DNA of 16,187 nt from Pseudomonadota bacterium (lineage in GTDB: Bacteria; Pseudomonadota; Gammaproteobacteria; Burkholderiales; Burkholderiaceae_B). Below, piece by piece: positions 1 through 7,531 of this stretch; the stretch's first letter is position 1; every line of letters starts with the position of its first letter. The translations under genes and the position numbers were made by a program. Under the pieces are notes generated by a model. That model was not told the origin of the DNA. It was given only the letters and a program-made list of their open reading frames with translations, and searched no databases. The stretch covers positions 1 to 16,187 of the forward strand of contig JAFAGQ010000041.1 of NCBI GenBank assembly GCA_023422555.1. The letters run 5' to 3'.

Positions 1-90
1 CTGCCTCCCGTAAAAATTCACTGTTCCATTCTGGCCGAAGATGCCATCAAGGCAGCGGTCCAGGATTACAAAGACAAACATACGGTTTGA
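1..90 (+). CDS. iscU: IscU Fe-S cluster scaffold protein, C-terminal end (partial)
   Basis: The window opens inside a frame that ends at a TGA at 88-90. The last 29 residues begin LPPVKIHCSILAEDAIKAA, the hallmark C-terminus of IscU. In this family LPPVK is the peptide bound by the HscA chaperone, and the Cys in KIHCS is the third conserved ligand/persulfide-acceptor cysteine of the scaffold. IscU assembles [2Fe-2S] clusters with sulfur from IscS and hands them on with help from HscB and HscA, both encoded just downstream. The 5' part lies outside the window. The gap to iscA is 5 bases, consistent with a single isc transcript. Identification is secure despite the short fragment. Confidence 0.93.
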   Translation: MPPVKIHCSILAEDAIKAAVQDYKDKHTV

Positions 91-95
91 GCATT

Positions 96-419
96 ATGGC
101 AATTACCCTGACTCCGAAAGCGGCGCAGCACATTGATCGCTACCTCCAGAAACGAGGGAAGGGGATTGGCCTGCGCCTTGGGGTGCGTACCACCGGTTGT
201 TCTGGTATGGCCTATAAACTGGAATATGTCGACGAAGCCGACAATGCCGATCAGGTCTTTGAAAGCCATGGCGTGAAGGTATTCGTGGACGCAAAAAGCC
301 TGCCGTATATCGATGGCACGCAGCTCGATTACGCCCGTGAAGGATTGAACGAAGGATTCAAATTCACCAATCCCAATGAGAAAGCCAGCTGCGGCTGTGG
401 CGAATCATTTACGGTGTAA
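96..419 (+). CDS. iscA: IscA A-type Fe-S carrier protein
   Basis: A 107-residue protein, the same length as Escherichia coli IscA. It carries the three family cysteines in the same places: Cys35 in TTGCSGMAY, and Cys99 and Cys101 in SCGCGESF. A-type carriers bind iron or an Fe-S cluster through these cysteines and deliver clusters to client apoproteins in the cytoplasm. I chose the ATG at 96 because it gives the standard MAITLTPKAA N-terminus. A TTG three codons upstream, overlapping the iscU stop region, would add only MSI and has no support. The Shine-Dalgarno match is poor, so translation is probably coupled to iscU, which ends 5 bases earlier. No unusual features. Confidence 0.96.
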   Translation: MAITLTPKAAQHIDRYLQKRGKGIGLRLGVRTTGCSGMAYKLEYVDEADNADQVFESHGVKVFVDAKSLPYIDGTQLDYAREGLNEGFKFTNPNEKASCGCGESFTV

Positions 420-421
420 GC

Positions 422-949
422 GTGACAGAAACGGCGGCATCCCATTTCGCATTATTCGGACTTCCTCAGCAATTCGCGCTTTCCGTGCCTGAACTGGATC
501 AGGCATGGAAAACGGTTTCTGCCCGCGTCCATCCGGATCGTTTTTCTACCGTATCGGCTGCCGAAAAAAGGGTGGCCATGCAGTGGTCATCACGCATCAA
601 CGAAGCCTACCATGTCCTGAAAAATCCCCTGAACCGGGCGCGCTATCTGTGCGAACTGGCGGGGGCAGACGTGGGTGCAGAAAACAATACTGCCATGGCG
701 CCGCAGTTTCTGATGGCGCAAATGGAGTGGCATGATGAACTCGATGCACTGCGTGAGAATCCTGATCCGCAACGGGTGACAGATTTCATGCAGACGCTGG
801 AGCAGGCCGAATCTGCGCTGTACGGCGAGCTGGAAACGCTGATAGACGAACAGAAAGACATTCCGGCGGCCACGCAGAAAGTGCGCGATGGCATGTTCAT
901 CTCCAAAATTCATCAGGACGCAAAGTCGTTATTGCGTCCCACAAGATAA
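422..949 (+). CDS. hscB: HscB J-domain co-chaperone of Fe-S assembly
   Basis: A 175-residue J-type co-chaperone (family length about 170-176). The N-terminal J domain covers roughly residues 6-75 and has the HPD tripeptide at 37-39 (ARVHPDRF) that stimulates the ATPase of HscA. The C-terminal part (about 90-170, with the motif APQFLMAQMEW) is the helical bundle that binds IscU. The start is a GTG at 422, two bases after the iscA stop. The ribosome site is weak, which fits translational coupling. The partner chaperone hscA follows after 12 bases and the substrate iscU precedes, so the chaperone set is complete here. Confidence 0.95.
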   Translation: MTETAASHFALFGLPQQFALSVPELDQAWKTVSARVHPDRFSTVSAAEKRVAMQWSSRINEAYHVLKNPLNRARYLCELAGADVGAENNTAMAPQFLMAQMEWHDELDALRENPDPQRVTDFMQTLEQAESALYGELETLIDEQKDIPAATQKVRDGMFISKIHQDAKSLLRPTR

Positions 950-961
950 TTCCTGAAAAGC

Positions 962-2824
962 ATGGCACTCTTACAGATTTCCGAACCCGGAGATTCTCCG
1001 GTTCCCCATCAACGCCGCTTTGCTGTCGGTATCGACCTGGGCACGACCCATTCGCTGGTCGCGGCGGTTCGCAACAGTATTCCCGATGTTCTGGCTGATG
1101 AAGATGGCAGGACGCTGCTTCCTTCCGTGGTGCATTACCAGGAAGGCCAGGGCGTGGAAATCGGCTACCCTGCCGTGCGCAAGCAAAATAGTGATCCGCT
1201 CAATACCATGGTGTCTGTCAAACGACTGATGGGGCGCTCGTATGAAGAAGCGGTGACCATGAAGTTGCCTTACGAGTTTGCCGAAGGCGAGGGAACAGTT
1301 CGCATACGCACCCGCCAGGGCGAAAAAACACCGGTAGAGGTGTCTGCGCAGATACTGGCCAAGCTGCGTCAGCGTGCCGAAGACGTGCTGGGTGATGATC
1401 TGGTCGGCGCCGTGATTACGGTACCTGCCTATTTTGATGATGCGCAGCGCCAGGCGACGCGGGACGCGGCACAGCTGGCCGGACTCAATGTCCTGCGCCT
1501 GCTCAATGAGCCCACCGCCGCGGCCATTGCCTATGGTCTGGACAATGCCTCGGAAGGCCTTTTCGCGGTGTATGACCTGGGCGGCGGAACCTTTGATATC
1601 TCGATCCTGCGCCTGAGTCAGGGTGTATTTGAAGTTGTCGCTACCGGAGGCGATACGCAGCTGGGTGGTGATGACTTTGACGAGGCCATTGTTGTCGATA
1701 TCATGAAGCACCACAGCCAGGAGACGCTCTCCATGGCTGACCGTCGGCTACTGTTGTCCCGGGCGCGTCAGGTGCGCGAAAAACTGTCGGGCACCAGCAA
1801 AACGGCGTTTGAGGTGTCGCTCTCAAGCGGACTGAACATCGATCAGATGTTCCCGCAGAATCACTTTGAAAACATTACGCGCCATCTGGTCAACCGCAGT
1901 CTGGCGCTGGTGGACGATGTCCTGCACAGTGCCAATCTGACACCTCAGCAGATCAATGGTGTGGTACTGGTGGGCGGCGCCACGCGCATGCCTGTCATCC
2001 GCAACCGGGTGCGCGAGTTCTTTGACCAGCAGCCGCTGACCGATCTGGATCCAGACAAAGTTGTCGCCCTGGGTGCGGCCCGTCAGGCGCATCTGCTGGC
2101 CGGCAATCGCGCTCCTGGCGAAGACTGGCTGCTGCTGGATGTCACGCCGCTCTCTCTGGGCCTTGAGACCATGGGTGGCCTGGTCGAAAAAATCATTCCG
2201 CGCAACAGTACCATTCCGGTAGCCAGAGCACAGGAATTCACTACCTATAAAGACGGTCAGACCGCCATGAGCATCCATGTGCTGCAGGGTGAGCGGGATC
2301 TGGTGAGCGACTGCCGATCACTGGCACGTTTTGAATTGCGCGAAATTCCGCCTATGGTGGCGGGTGCTGCGCGTATTCGAGTGACATTTCAGGTTGATGC
2401 TGACGGACTGCTCAGTGTGAGTGCTGCCGAGCAAAGTACAGGGAAGGTAGCAGAAATTACCGTTAAACCTTCCTACGGCCTGACCGACGAACAGATCACC
2501 ACGATGCTTCAGGAAAGCATGCAGAACGCTGGTGAAGATGCACAGCAGCGCATGTTGCGCGAGCAGCAGGTGGATGCCCGCCAACTGGCCGATTCGGTGA
2601 AAGCGGCACTGGAAAAAGATGGCGATTTGCTCAGTGAAGATGAGATCCGCGAAATTACCGCGCATATCGAGACGCTTTCCGGACTGTCGGATACGGATGA
2701 TATCGTCGACTGGCGCGAGGCCACAGACCGCCTGGCAAAATCCACTGAGGCTTTTGCAGCGCGCCGTATGGACAGAAGTATTCGCGATGCGCTTGCCGGC
2801 AAAACGCTTGATGATATTGCCTGA
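962..2824 (+). CDS. hscA: HscA, Hsp70-family chaperone for IscU
   Basis: A 620-residue specialised Hsp70 (E. coli HscA is 616). The nucleotide-binding domain shows the phosphate-1 loop GIDLGTTHSLVAAV near residue 23, VITVPAYFDDAQRQATRDAA, LLNEPTAAAIAYGLD, the phosphate-2 segment VYDLGGGTFDIS and the adenosine segment VVLVGGATRMP. The interdomain linker and beta-sandwich follow (LLLDVTPLSLGLETMGG onward), then a helical lid. HscA binds the LPPVK peptide of IscU, here encoded at 1-15, and drives cluster transfer with ATP hydrolysis stimulated by HscB. The N-terminal extension of about 20 residues before the first loop is typical of HscA rather than DnaK. The frame is intact. Confidence 0.96.
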   Translation: MALLQISEPGDSPVPHQRRFAVGIDLGTTHSLVAAVRNSIPDVLADEDGRTLLPSVVHYQEGQGVEIGYPAVRKQNSDPLNTMVSVKRLMGRSYEEAVTMKLPYEFAEGEGTVRIRTRQGEKTPVEVSAQILAKLRQRAEDVLGDDLVGAVITVPAYFDDAQRQATRDAAQLAGLNVLRLLNEPTAAAIAYGLDNASEGLFAVYDLGGGTFDISILRLSQGVFEVVATGGDTQLGGDDFDEAIVVDIMKHHSQETLSMADRRLLLSRARQVREKLSGTSKTAFEVSLSSGLNIDQMFPQNHFENITRHLVNRSLALVDDVLHSANLTPQQINGVVLVGGATRMPVIRNRVREFFDQQPLTDLDPDKVVALGAARQAHLLAGNRAPGEDWLLLDVTPLSLGLETMGGLVEKIIPRNSTIPVARAQEFTTYKDGQTAMSIHVLQGERDLVSDCRSLARFELREIPPMVAGAARIRVTFQVDADGLLSVSAAEQSTGKVAEITVKPSYGLTDEQITTMLQESMQNAGEDAQQRMLREQQVDARQLADSVKAALEKDGDLLSEDEIREITAHIETLSGLSDTDDIVDWREATDRLAKSTEAFAARRMDRSIRDALAGKTLDDIA

Positions 2825-2849
2825 ATAAAAAGTTAATGGACCCCGACCT

Positions 2850-3191
2850 ATGCCAAAAATAACCGTATTGCCGCATCCCGATGTATGCCCAGAGGGAGCG
2901 ATCATTGAAGACGCACCAGAAGGCACTTCCATCTGTCGCATTCTGCTGGATAATCACATAGAAATCGAGCATGCTTGCGAATTGTCCTGTGCCTGCACGA
3001 CCTGCCATGTTGTCGTGAAGGAAGGTTTCAATTCACTGGAAGACGCCTCTGATGACGAAGAGGATCTGCTGGATAAAGCCTGGGGTCTGACTTCGGTATC
3101 ACGTCTGTCATGCCAGGCGATTGTGGCGGATGAGGACCTGGTCGTGGAAATTCCCAAGTACACCATCAATCACGCCAAGGAAAATCACTGA
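2850..3191 (+). CDS. fdx: ISC-type [2Fe-2S] ferredoxin
   Basis: A 113-residue adrenodoxin-like ferredoxin. The ligands are Cys43, Cys49 and Cys52 (HACELSCACTTCH, spacing C-x5-C-x2-C) with the fourth at Cys88 (RLSCQA). The extra Cys47 matches the non-ligand cysteine usual in Isc ferredoxins. It supplies electrons for cluster assembly on IscU and reductive coupling of clusters. It is the last isc gene here. The expected iscX is absent and no terminator hairpin is seen before the convergent acyl-CoA synthetase, whose stop codon lies 23 bases away. The final 13 codons (PKYTINHAKENH and stop) recur in diverged form at 12456-12494. The ribosome site is weak. Confidence 0.96.
   Translation: MPKITVLPHPDVCPEGAIIEDAPEGTSICRILLDNHIEIEHACELSCACTTCHVVVKEGFNSLEDASDDEEDLLDKAWGLTSVSRLSCQAIVADEDLVVEIPKYTINHAKENH
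3151..3189 (+). repeat. Left copy of fdx 3'-end direct repeat
   Basis: The last 39 bases of fdx before the final two bases of its stop codon. They match 12456-12494 in the same orientation at 35 of 39 positions by direct reading. The mismatches, at repeat positions 8, 15, 23 and 38, fall on Lys AAG/AAA, Ile/Leu ATC/CTC, His CAC/CAT and His CAC/CAT. Three are silent and one is conservative, as expected of two copies that diverged as coding sequence. Identity stops at the fdx stop codon. The pair brackets the whole acyl-CoA catabolic locus. Confidence 0.85.
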
Positions 3192-3214
3192 CAGGCATAC
3201 GCATTGCCGAATTC

Positions 3215-5332
3215 TCAGCCGCAAGTCCTGCGAATAACGACGCCGTCCAGCGCAAGAACGCCCTGGCCTGCGGGCAATGCAATGATGGGATTGATATCAA
3301 TTGATTCTATTCGGTCGCCAAGCGCGTATGCCAATCGTGACAATGCGGCGAGCGTGTCAGCCAATGCCGGGATGTCAGCAGCGTCCTGTCCCCGCACACC
3401 GTCGAGCAGGGAAGCTGCCTGTGTTTCGCTGATCATCGCGAGGGCTTCCGCCTGATCGAATGGCGCAAGTCTGAAACTGACGTCTTTGAGAACTTCCACG
3501 AATACGCCCCCTAGTCCAAACATGACGACCGGACCAAAAACGGGATCGCTGTAAACACCCATAATGCATTCTGTCCCGCCGCTATGCATGGGTGCGATCA
3601 GAATACCCTGGACGCGTGCCTGTGGTCGAAGACGCTGCACCGAACTCGATATTTGGTGATATGCATCTGCTACGGCGGCATCCCCCCGAATACCCAGTTT
3701 GACGCCGCCAATATCACTTTTGTGCAGAATATCGGCCGATACGACCTTCATTACAACGTCTGAATCAAACCGGCGAGCAATATCCTGCGCCGCTGAAACA
3801 GACGTGGCGACGGAAAATGGTACGACATTGATACCCGCATTCTTAAGTATCGTGAGTGAGTCTGCTTCGTTCAATGGGCCATAGCCATCCGGCAGGCTGA
3901 CGGCGTCTTTGTCTACGACAGATTTACGCTCGGGCAGTGCAGGGGCCGTACTTTGCCGGCTTCGCATGACTCTGGATAGCGTGCGAATGGCCATGCTTGG
4001 ATCAACGAACACCATTGCCCCTTTTTCCTGAAGTTCGCTTGTGCGTTCCGGGGGGAGCAGTGCGCTGATTGTAATCGGTGTATGCGGATATTCAATGTGC
4101 AGCGCACTGACCAGTTCCTGTAGATAGGGCCAGAGTTTTTCAGAAGAGCCTGCGGCGGCAAGAAAAATAGCAAGCGCAGCGTACTTGTTGGTTGCCAGCA
4201 GATCACGGCTGGTATCCAGAAGAATAGAGAGGTCCGTGAGAGCCTGGCCGGTGACGTCGACTGGATTGTTCGCACTGGCAAACGGAATGCGTTCAAGTAA
4301 TCGGGCCTGTACCTTTTCAGGTGGCGCAGGCAGATTCAGTCCATGTTCATCGGCCTCATCAGCCATTAATGCACCCACACCGCCGGAAATGGAAATGATG
4401 GCAAGATTTTGGCCGGCTGCGCGTTGTGGCCATTTGCTCAGTGCCTGTCCAACATTGAAAAACTCATCGATTGTGTATGCCCGGATCGCTCCGTATTGTT
4501 TGAATAACGCATCATAAATGGCATCATCACCCGCCAGGGCAGCGGTATGAGATGCGGCCGCCCGGGCGCCCGAGCGTGTCCGTCCGATTTTGGTCACCAC
4601 TACCGGTTTGCCGGCTTGCTTTGCAGCCAATAATGCCTGTCGTAATTTTTCACCGTGTTTGCAGCCTTCGATGTAGGCCATGATGACACGTGTACCGGGG
4701 TCTTCTACCAGCCACTGAATGCAGTCGGCGACATCAAGATCGCTTTCGTTCCCGGTACTGATCCAGAATGACAGTCCGAGATTGCGTTCGCGTGCCAGAC
4801 AATAAGCATAGGCTCCAAATGCGCCACTCTGGGTAACCATCCCAACGTCACCGCAAGATAGCCGGCCATTGAGTGGTGCCGGTGAAAAGGTACTATAAAT
4901 GTTCTGGCGGACATTAATAAAGCCCAGACAGTTCGGGCCCAGCAATCGTATGTGCCGCTGCCGCGCAAAGTCATCAAGCTGTTTTTGCATTTGCACACCG
5001 GCCTCACCAATCTCGGCAAAGCCGGAGGTAAAGATCACTGCGTTGCGGATTTGTCCGGGCCGGGCGCTTTCAAGGGCGGCAAGGACATGGTTTGCAGGAA
5101 CGGCAACAATGACCAGATCGATCGTATCGCCGATGTCACCCAGGCTGGCATGGCAGGGAAGTCCATAAACAGTGTTCTGCCGAGGATTGACCGGATATAT
5201 TTTTCCTGCGTATCCGGCATCCTGAAGCAGGGCGATAGGGACGGCGCCGGATTTTCCGGGTGTGTTGGATGCTCCTACGACTGCAATGCTGCGAGGTGAA
5301 AACAAAGAGTTCAATGTTTGAAAAGTCATCAT
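3215..5332 (-). CDS. Fused NDP-forming acyl-CoA synthetase (ACD/acetate-CoA ligase family)
   Basis: A 705-residue fused alpha-beta acyl-CoA synthetase of the ADP-forming type. It converts an acid, CoA and ATP to acyl-CoA, ADP and phosphate, or runs in reverse. Domains in order: CoA-binding Rossmann fold (about 6-140: SPRSIAVVGASNTPGKSG, RLLGPNCLGFIN); succinyl-CoA-ligase-like flavodoxin region (about 155-300: GMVTQSGAFGAYA, STGNESDLDV) with the phosphohistidine His262 in SHTAALAG; a second ligase-like domain to about 450; and a C-terminal ATP-grasp domain (about 480-700: VVMKVVSADILHKSDIGGV, VMFGLGGVFVEVLKDVSFRLAP). It is the distal gene of the catabolic operon, 23 bases after the reductase. 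Two consecutive ATGs begin the frame with no clear Shine-Dalgarno. The substrate is unknown; related proteins act on acetate, propionate, aryl acids or dicarboxylates. Confidence 0.87.
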   Translation of the reverse strand: MMTFQTLNSLFSPRSIAVVGASNTPGKSGAVPIALLQDAGYAGKIYPVNPRQNTVYGLPCHASLGDIGDTIDLVIVAVPANHVLAALESARPGQIRNAVIFTSGFAEIGEAGVQMQKQLDDFARQRHIRLLGPNCLGFINVRQNIYSTFSPAPLNGRLSCGDVGMVTQSGAFGAYAYCLARERNLGLSFWISTGNESDLDVADCIQWLVEDPGTRVIMAYIEGCKHGEKLRQALLAAKQAGKPVVVTKIGRTRSGARAAASHTAALAGDDAIYDALFKQYGAIRAYTIDEFFNVGQALSKWPQRAAGQNLAIISISGGVGALMADEADEHGLNLPAPPEKVQARLLERIPFASANNPVDVTGQALTDLSILLDTSRDLLATNKYAALAIFLAAAGSSEKLWPYLQELVSALHIEYPHTPITISALLPPERTSELQEKGAMVFVDPSMAIRTLSRVMRSRQSTAPALPERKSVVDKDAVSLPDGYGPLNEADSLTILKNAGINVVPFSVATSVSAAQDIARRFDSDVVMKVVSADILHKSDIGGVKLGIRGDAAVADAYHQISSSVQRLRPQARVQGILIAPMHSGGTECIMGVYSDPVFGPVVMFGLGGVFVEVLKDVSFRLAPFDQAEALAMISETQAASLLDGVRGQDAADIPALADTLAALSRLAYALGDRIESIDINPIIALPAGQGVLALDGVVIRRTCG

Positions 5333-5355
5333 ATACGTTATATTGGATTAGGTTT

Positions 5356-6345
5356 TCACAGTGTCATATCTATGACTTTGCGGCCGGTGGTCTTGCGTTC
5401 CAGCATGTCTTTCGTCACCTGGGGCAGGCTGGCCAACGATATCACCTGGCCGATGTCATCCAGATGATCGGGGCGATAAATGGTCGCCAGCTTGTCCCAT
5501 ATTTTTCGGCGAAGCGCGATCGGACCGCCTGCGTTGATGCCCAGCAGCTTCACCCCCCTCAGAATGAAAGGAAAAACACTGGTGGAAAGGTTTGCGCCGC
5601 CCGCATTGCCGAAAGCGGTAATCACGCCTTCGGGCTTTGTTGTCCGAAGCAACCACGCAAGCGTCGGTCCGCCTACTGAGTCAATGGCCCCGGCCCATTG
5701 GCCGGATGCAAGCGGTCCACCCGATTCAAGGTCGGGAACCGCCATTATTCTGGCCGCGCCCAGTTTTTTGAGATATGCGTGTTGATCGCGTTTGCCGGTG
5801 ATAGCCACGGCCTGATAACCACAATGATTCAATATGTCAATTGCAATGCTGGCCACGCCGCCTGTTGCACCGGTGACAGCGACTTCACCATGATCGGGGG
5901 TTAAACCGCACATTTCCATCCAGTGCAGTGACAAACCGGCGGTATATCCGGCTGCGCCGAGCGTAGCGGCGTCGCGAAGGCTAAGTCCGGCGGGCAGGGG
6001 CAGAATCCAGTCGGACGACACACGCGCATATTGTGCATGCCCGCCGTCATGTTCGACACCCAGGCCGAAGCCGTGAACAACGACGGGGTCACCTTCTTTC
6101 AGTTGCCGATTCGCGGAAGAGACAATATGCCCGCTCAAATCTATGCCGGTAATGCGTGGATAATGACGAACAATTTTTCCCTGGCCATTTGCGGCAAGCG
6201 CGTCTTTATAATTTACGCCCGCGAAAGCCACCTTGATAAGGGTGTCTCCCTGCGATAAGTCTTCAATCTGCAGTTGACGGATATGGCTTTCGGGCGGCTT
6301 GTCCGCATCTGAAACTTCCAGGCGAAATGCTGAAAATGAAGTCAC
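5356..6345 (-). CDS. AcuI/YhdH-family NADPH-dependent enoyl-CoA (acrylyl-CoA-like) reductase
   Basis: A 329-residue zinc-free medium-chain dehydrogenase/reductase. Family markers read clearly: NYKDALAANGQGKIVRHYP (45-63), GIDLSGHIVSS, the nucleotide-binding turn GATGGVAS (159-166), then AITGKRDQHAYLKKLGAA, and SVGGPTLAWLL. This is the signature of YhdH/AcuI, whose characterised members reduce acrylyl-CoA to propionyl-CoA with NADPH; many are annotated quinone oxidoreductases. I start it at the GTG at 6345: an AGGAG lies 6 bases upstream and the product MTSFSAFRL aligns with family N-termini. The longer frame up to 6468 runs into the acyl-CoA dehydrogenase. The upstream gene's stop is 10 bases away, so the two are co-transcribed. 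A role on an unsaturated acyl-CoA intermediate is inferred from the neighbours. Confidence 0.82.
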   Translation of the reverse strand: MTSFSAFRLEVSDADKPPESHIRQLQIEDLSQGDTLIKVAFAGVNYKDALAANGQGKIVRHYPRITGIDLSGHIVSSANRQLKEGDPVVVHGFGLGVEHDGGHAQYARVSSDWILPLPAGLSLRDAATLGAAGYTAGLSLHWMEMCGLTPDHGEVAVTGATGGVASIAIDILNHCGYQAVAITGKRDQHAYLKKLGAARIMAVPDLESGGPLASGQWAGAIDSVGGPTLAWLLRTTKPEGVITAFGNAGGANLSTSVFPFILRGVKLLGINAGGPIALRRKIWDKLATIYRPDHLDDIGQVISLASLPQVTKDMLERKTTGRKVIDMTL

Positions 6346-6351
6346 ACGGGT

Positions 6352-6356
6352 CTCCT
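6352..6356 (-). promoter_or_regulatory. Ribosome binding site fixing the reductase GTG start
   Basis: On the minus strand AGGAG lies 6 bases before the GTG at 6345 and touches the stop codon (TAA, 6356-6358) of the preceding dehydrogenase. No comparable site precedes the longer upstream in-frame starts, so it decides the start and implies coupling. Confidence 0.7.
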
Positions 6357-7516
6357 TATTGATTGTGGGGCGACTGTAAAAGACGTTTCGCCAGGAACGC
6401 CCGGTGCAGTTCGTTTGCGCCGTCGTATATGCGAAAGGGTCGCGCTTCACGCCAGATGGACGACACAACGGTGTCTTCAGAAACCCCGAGCGCCCCCATC
6501 ATTTGCACACAGCTATCGGTAACCCTGCCAACCGCTTCAGATACGAATATCTTCGTCATGGCAGACTCATTTTTGACCGAGACATTCTGGTCCATTAACA
6601 TTGCACATTCCCGGGTCATCAAGCGGCTGGCATGCAGGTCAATATGCGCGTCAGCAATCATGGCCTGGATTTGCTGCAAATCAGATAAACGGTTACCGAA
6701 TGCATCTCTTTTCTGTACATAGTCCTGCGCAATGTCCAGGGCGCGCGTGGCCCGACCGATGAATCTCATGCAGTGTGACAGACGGGCGGGTTCCAGCCGC
6801 AATTGAATGTGCTTCATGCCCATGCCGATTTGACCCAGCACCGCGTCATCTGAAACATGACAGTCTTCAAGCCGGATTTCCGCATGCCCGCCGATCTGGT
6901 ACCCGGTCACGGTCGCGATATCCCTGAGAACACGGTAACCGGGCGTATTGGCGGGAACAATAAACAATGTGACGCCTTCCCTGGTTTTTGCAGGCAAAAG
7001 GGCAAAATCGGCACCGACGCCGCCACTGATAAATTTCTTGTGTCCATTGATCCGCCAACCGTTTTTATCTCGTGTCGCTTCGGTCTGCAACATGTTCGGA
7101 TCAGAGCCGGCCCCGGGTGGTGGCTCGGTCATGGCAAAACATGCACGTTTCTCTGCGCGGACCAGCGGTCCCAGAAATTCCTGCTTTTGAGCTTCGGTTC
7201 CAAGGTGCAGCAGGGTCAGCATGTTCGGTTGATCGGGGGGAGCGCAATTGAGTGCAAGCGGACCCAGCATGCCGCGACCAGCCTCTTCAAATATCTCGGC
7301 GCATGCTGTCCAATTCAGTCCGAGGCCGCCCCATTCGCGGGGCAATTGCGGGCCGTAGATGCCTGCTTCTTTGGCCTGAGCACGCAAACGGCTGCAAACT
7401 TCATCCAGCGCCGCCACGTCGTTTGCCAGTGTCGGGTGTTCAAGAGGAATGGCAACAGTATTAATAAAATCCCGGACTTTATTTCTCAGGATTTTCGTAT
7501 TTTCATCAAGCATCAT
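6356..7516 (-). CDS. Acyl-CoA dehydrogenase family protein with Asp at the usual catalytic Glu position
   Basis: A 386-residue flavoprotein of the acyl-CoA dehydrogenase fold: helical N-terminal domain (1-125), beta domain with the FAD/substrate loop FAMTEPPPGAGSDP (127-140) and NGHKKFISGG (157-166), then a helical C-terminal domain. It would insert a double bond into an acyl-CoA and pass electrons to electron-transfer flavoprotein. The C-terminal motif is FRIYDGANELHR, so residue 365 is Asp where MCAD-like enzymes have the base Glu in YEGT. This YDG-type ending resembles ACAD10/11-like and several CaiA-like bacterial members, so it is probably a subfamily trait rather than damage. Start: first of two adjacent ATGs, with AGGA 8 bases upstream. 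It follows the Bug gene by 15 bases. Confidence 0.88.
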   Translation of the reverse strand: MMLDENTKILRNKVRDFINTVAIPLEHPTLANDVAALDEVCSRLRAQAKEAGIYGPQLPREWGGLGLNWTACAEIFEEAGRGMLGPLALNCAPPDQPNMLTLLHLGTEAQKQEFLGPLVRAEKRACFAMTEPPPGAGSDPNMLQTEATRDKNGWRINGHKKFISGGVGADFALLPAKTREGVTLFIVPANTPGYRVLRDIATVTGYQIGGHAEIRLEDCHVSDDAVLGQIGMGMKHIQLRLEPARLSHCMRFIGRATRALDIAQDYVQKRDAFGNRLSDLQQIQAMIADAHIDLHASRLMTRECAMLMDQNVSVKNESAMTKIFVSEAVGRVTDSCVQMMGALGVSEDTVVSSIWREARPFRIYDGANELHRAFLAKRLLQSPHNQ

Positions 7517-7531
7517 TCAACACGTCCTGGT

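Noticed and set aside
971..1714. A 247-residue minus-strand open frame opposite hscA
   Set aside because: It lies wholly within the conserved ATPase domain of hscA. Its product has no recognisable domain or ribosome site; it is a shadow of codon bias.
3192..3208. Similarity of the bases just after fdx (CAGGCATACGC) to the end of iclR 2 (CAGAATACGC)
   Set aside because: Only short, gapped matches within a few bases; not distinguishable from chance and not usable as element ends.
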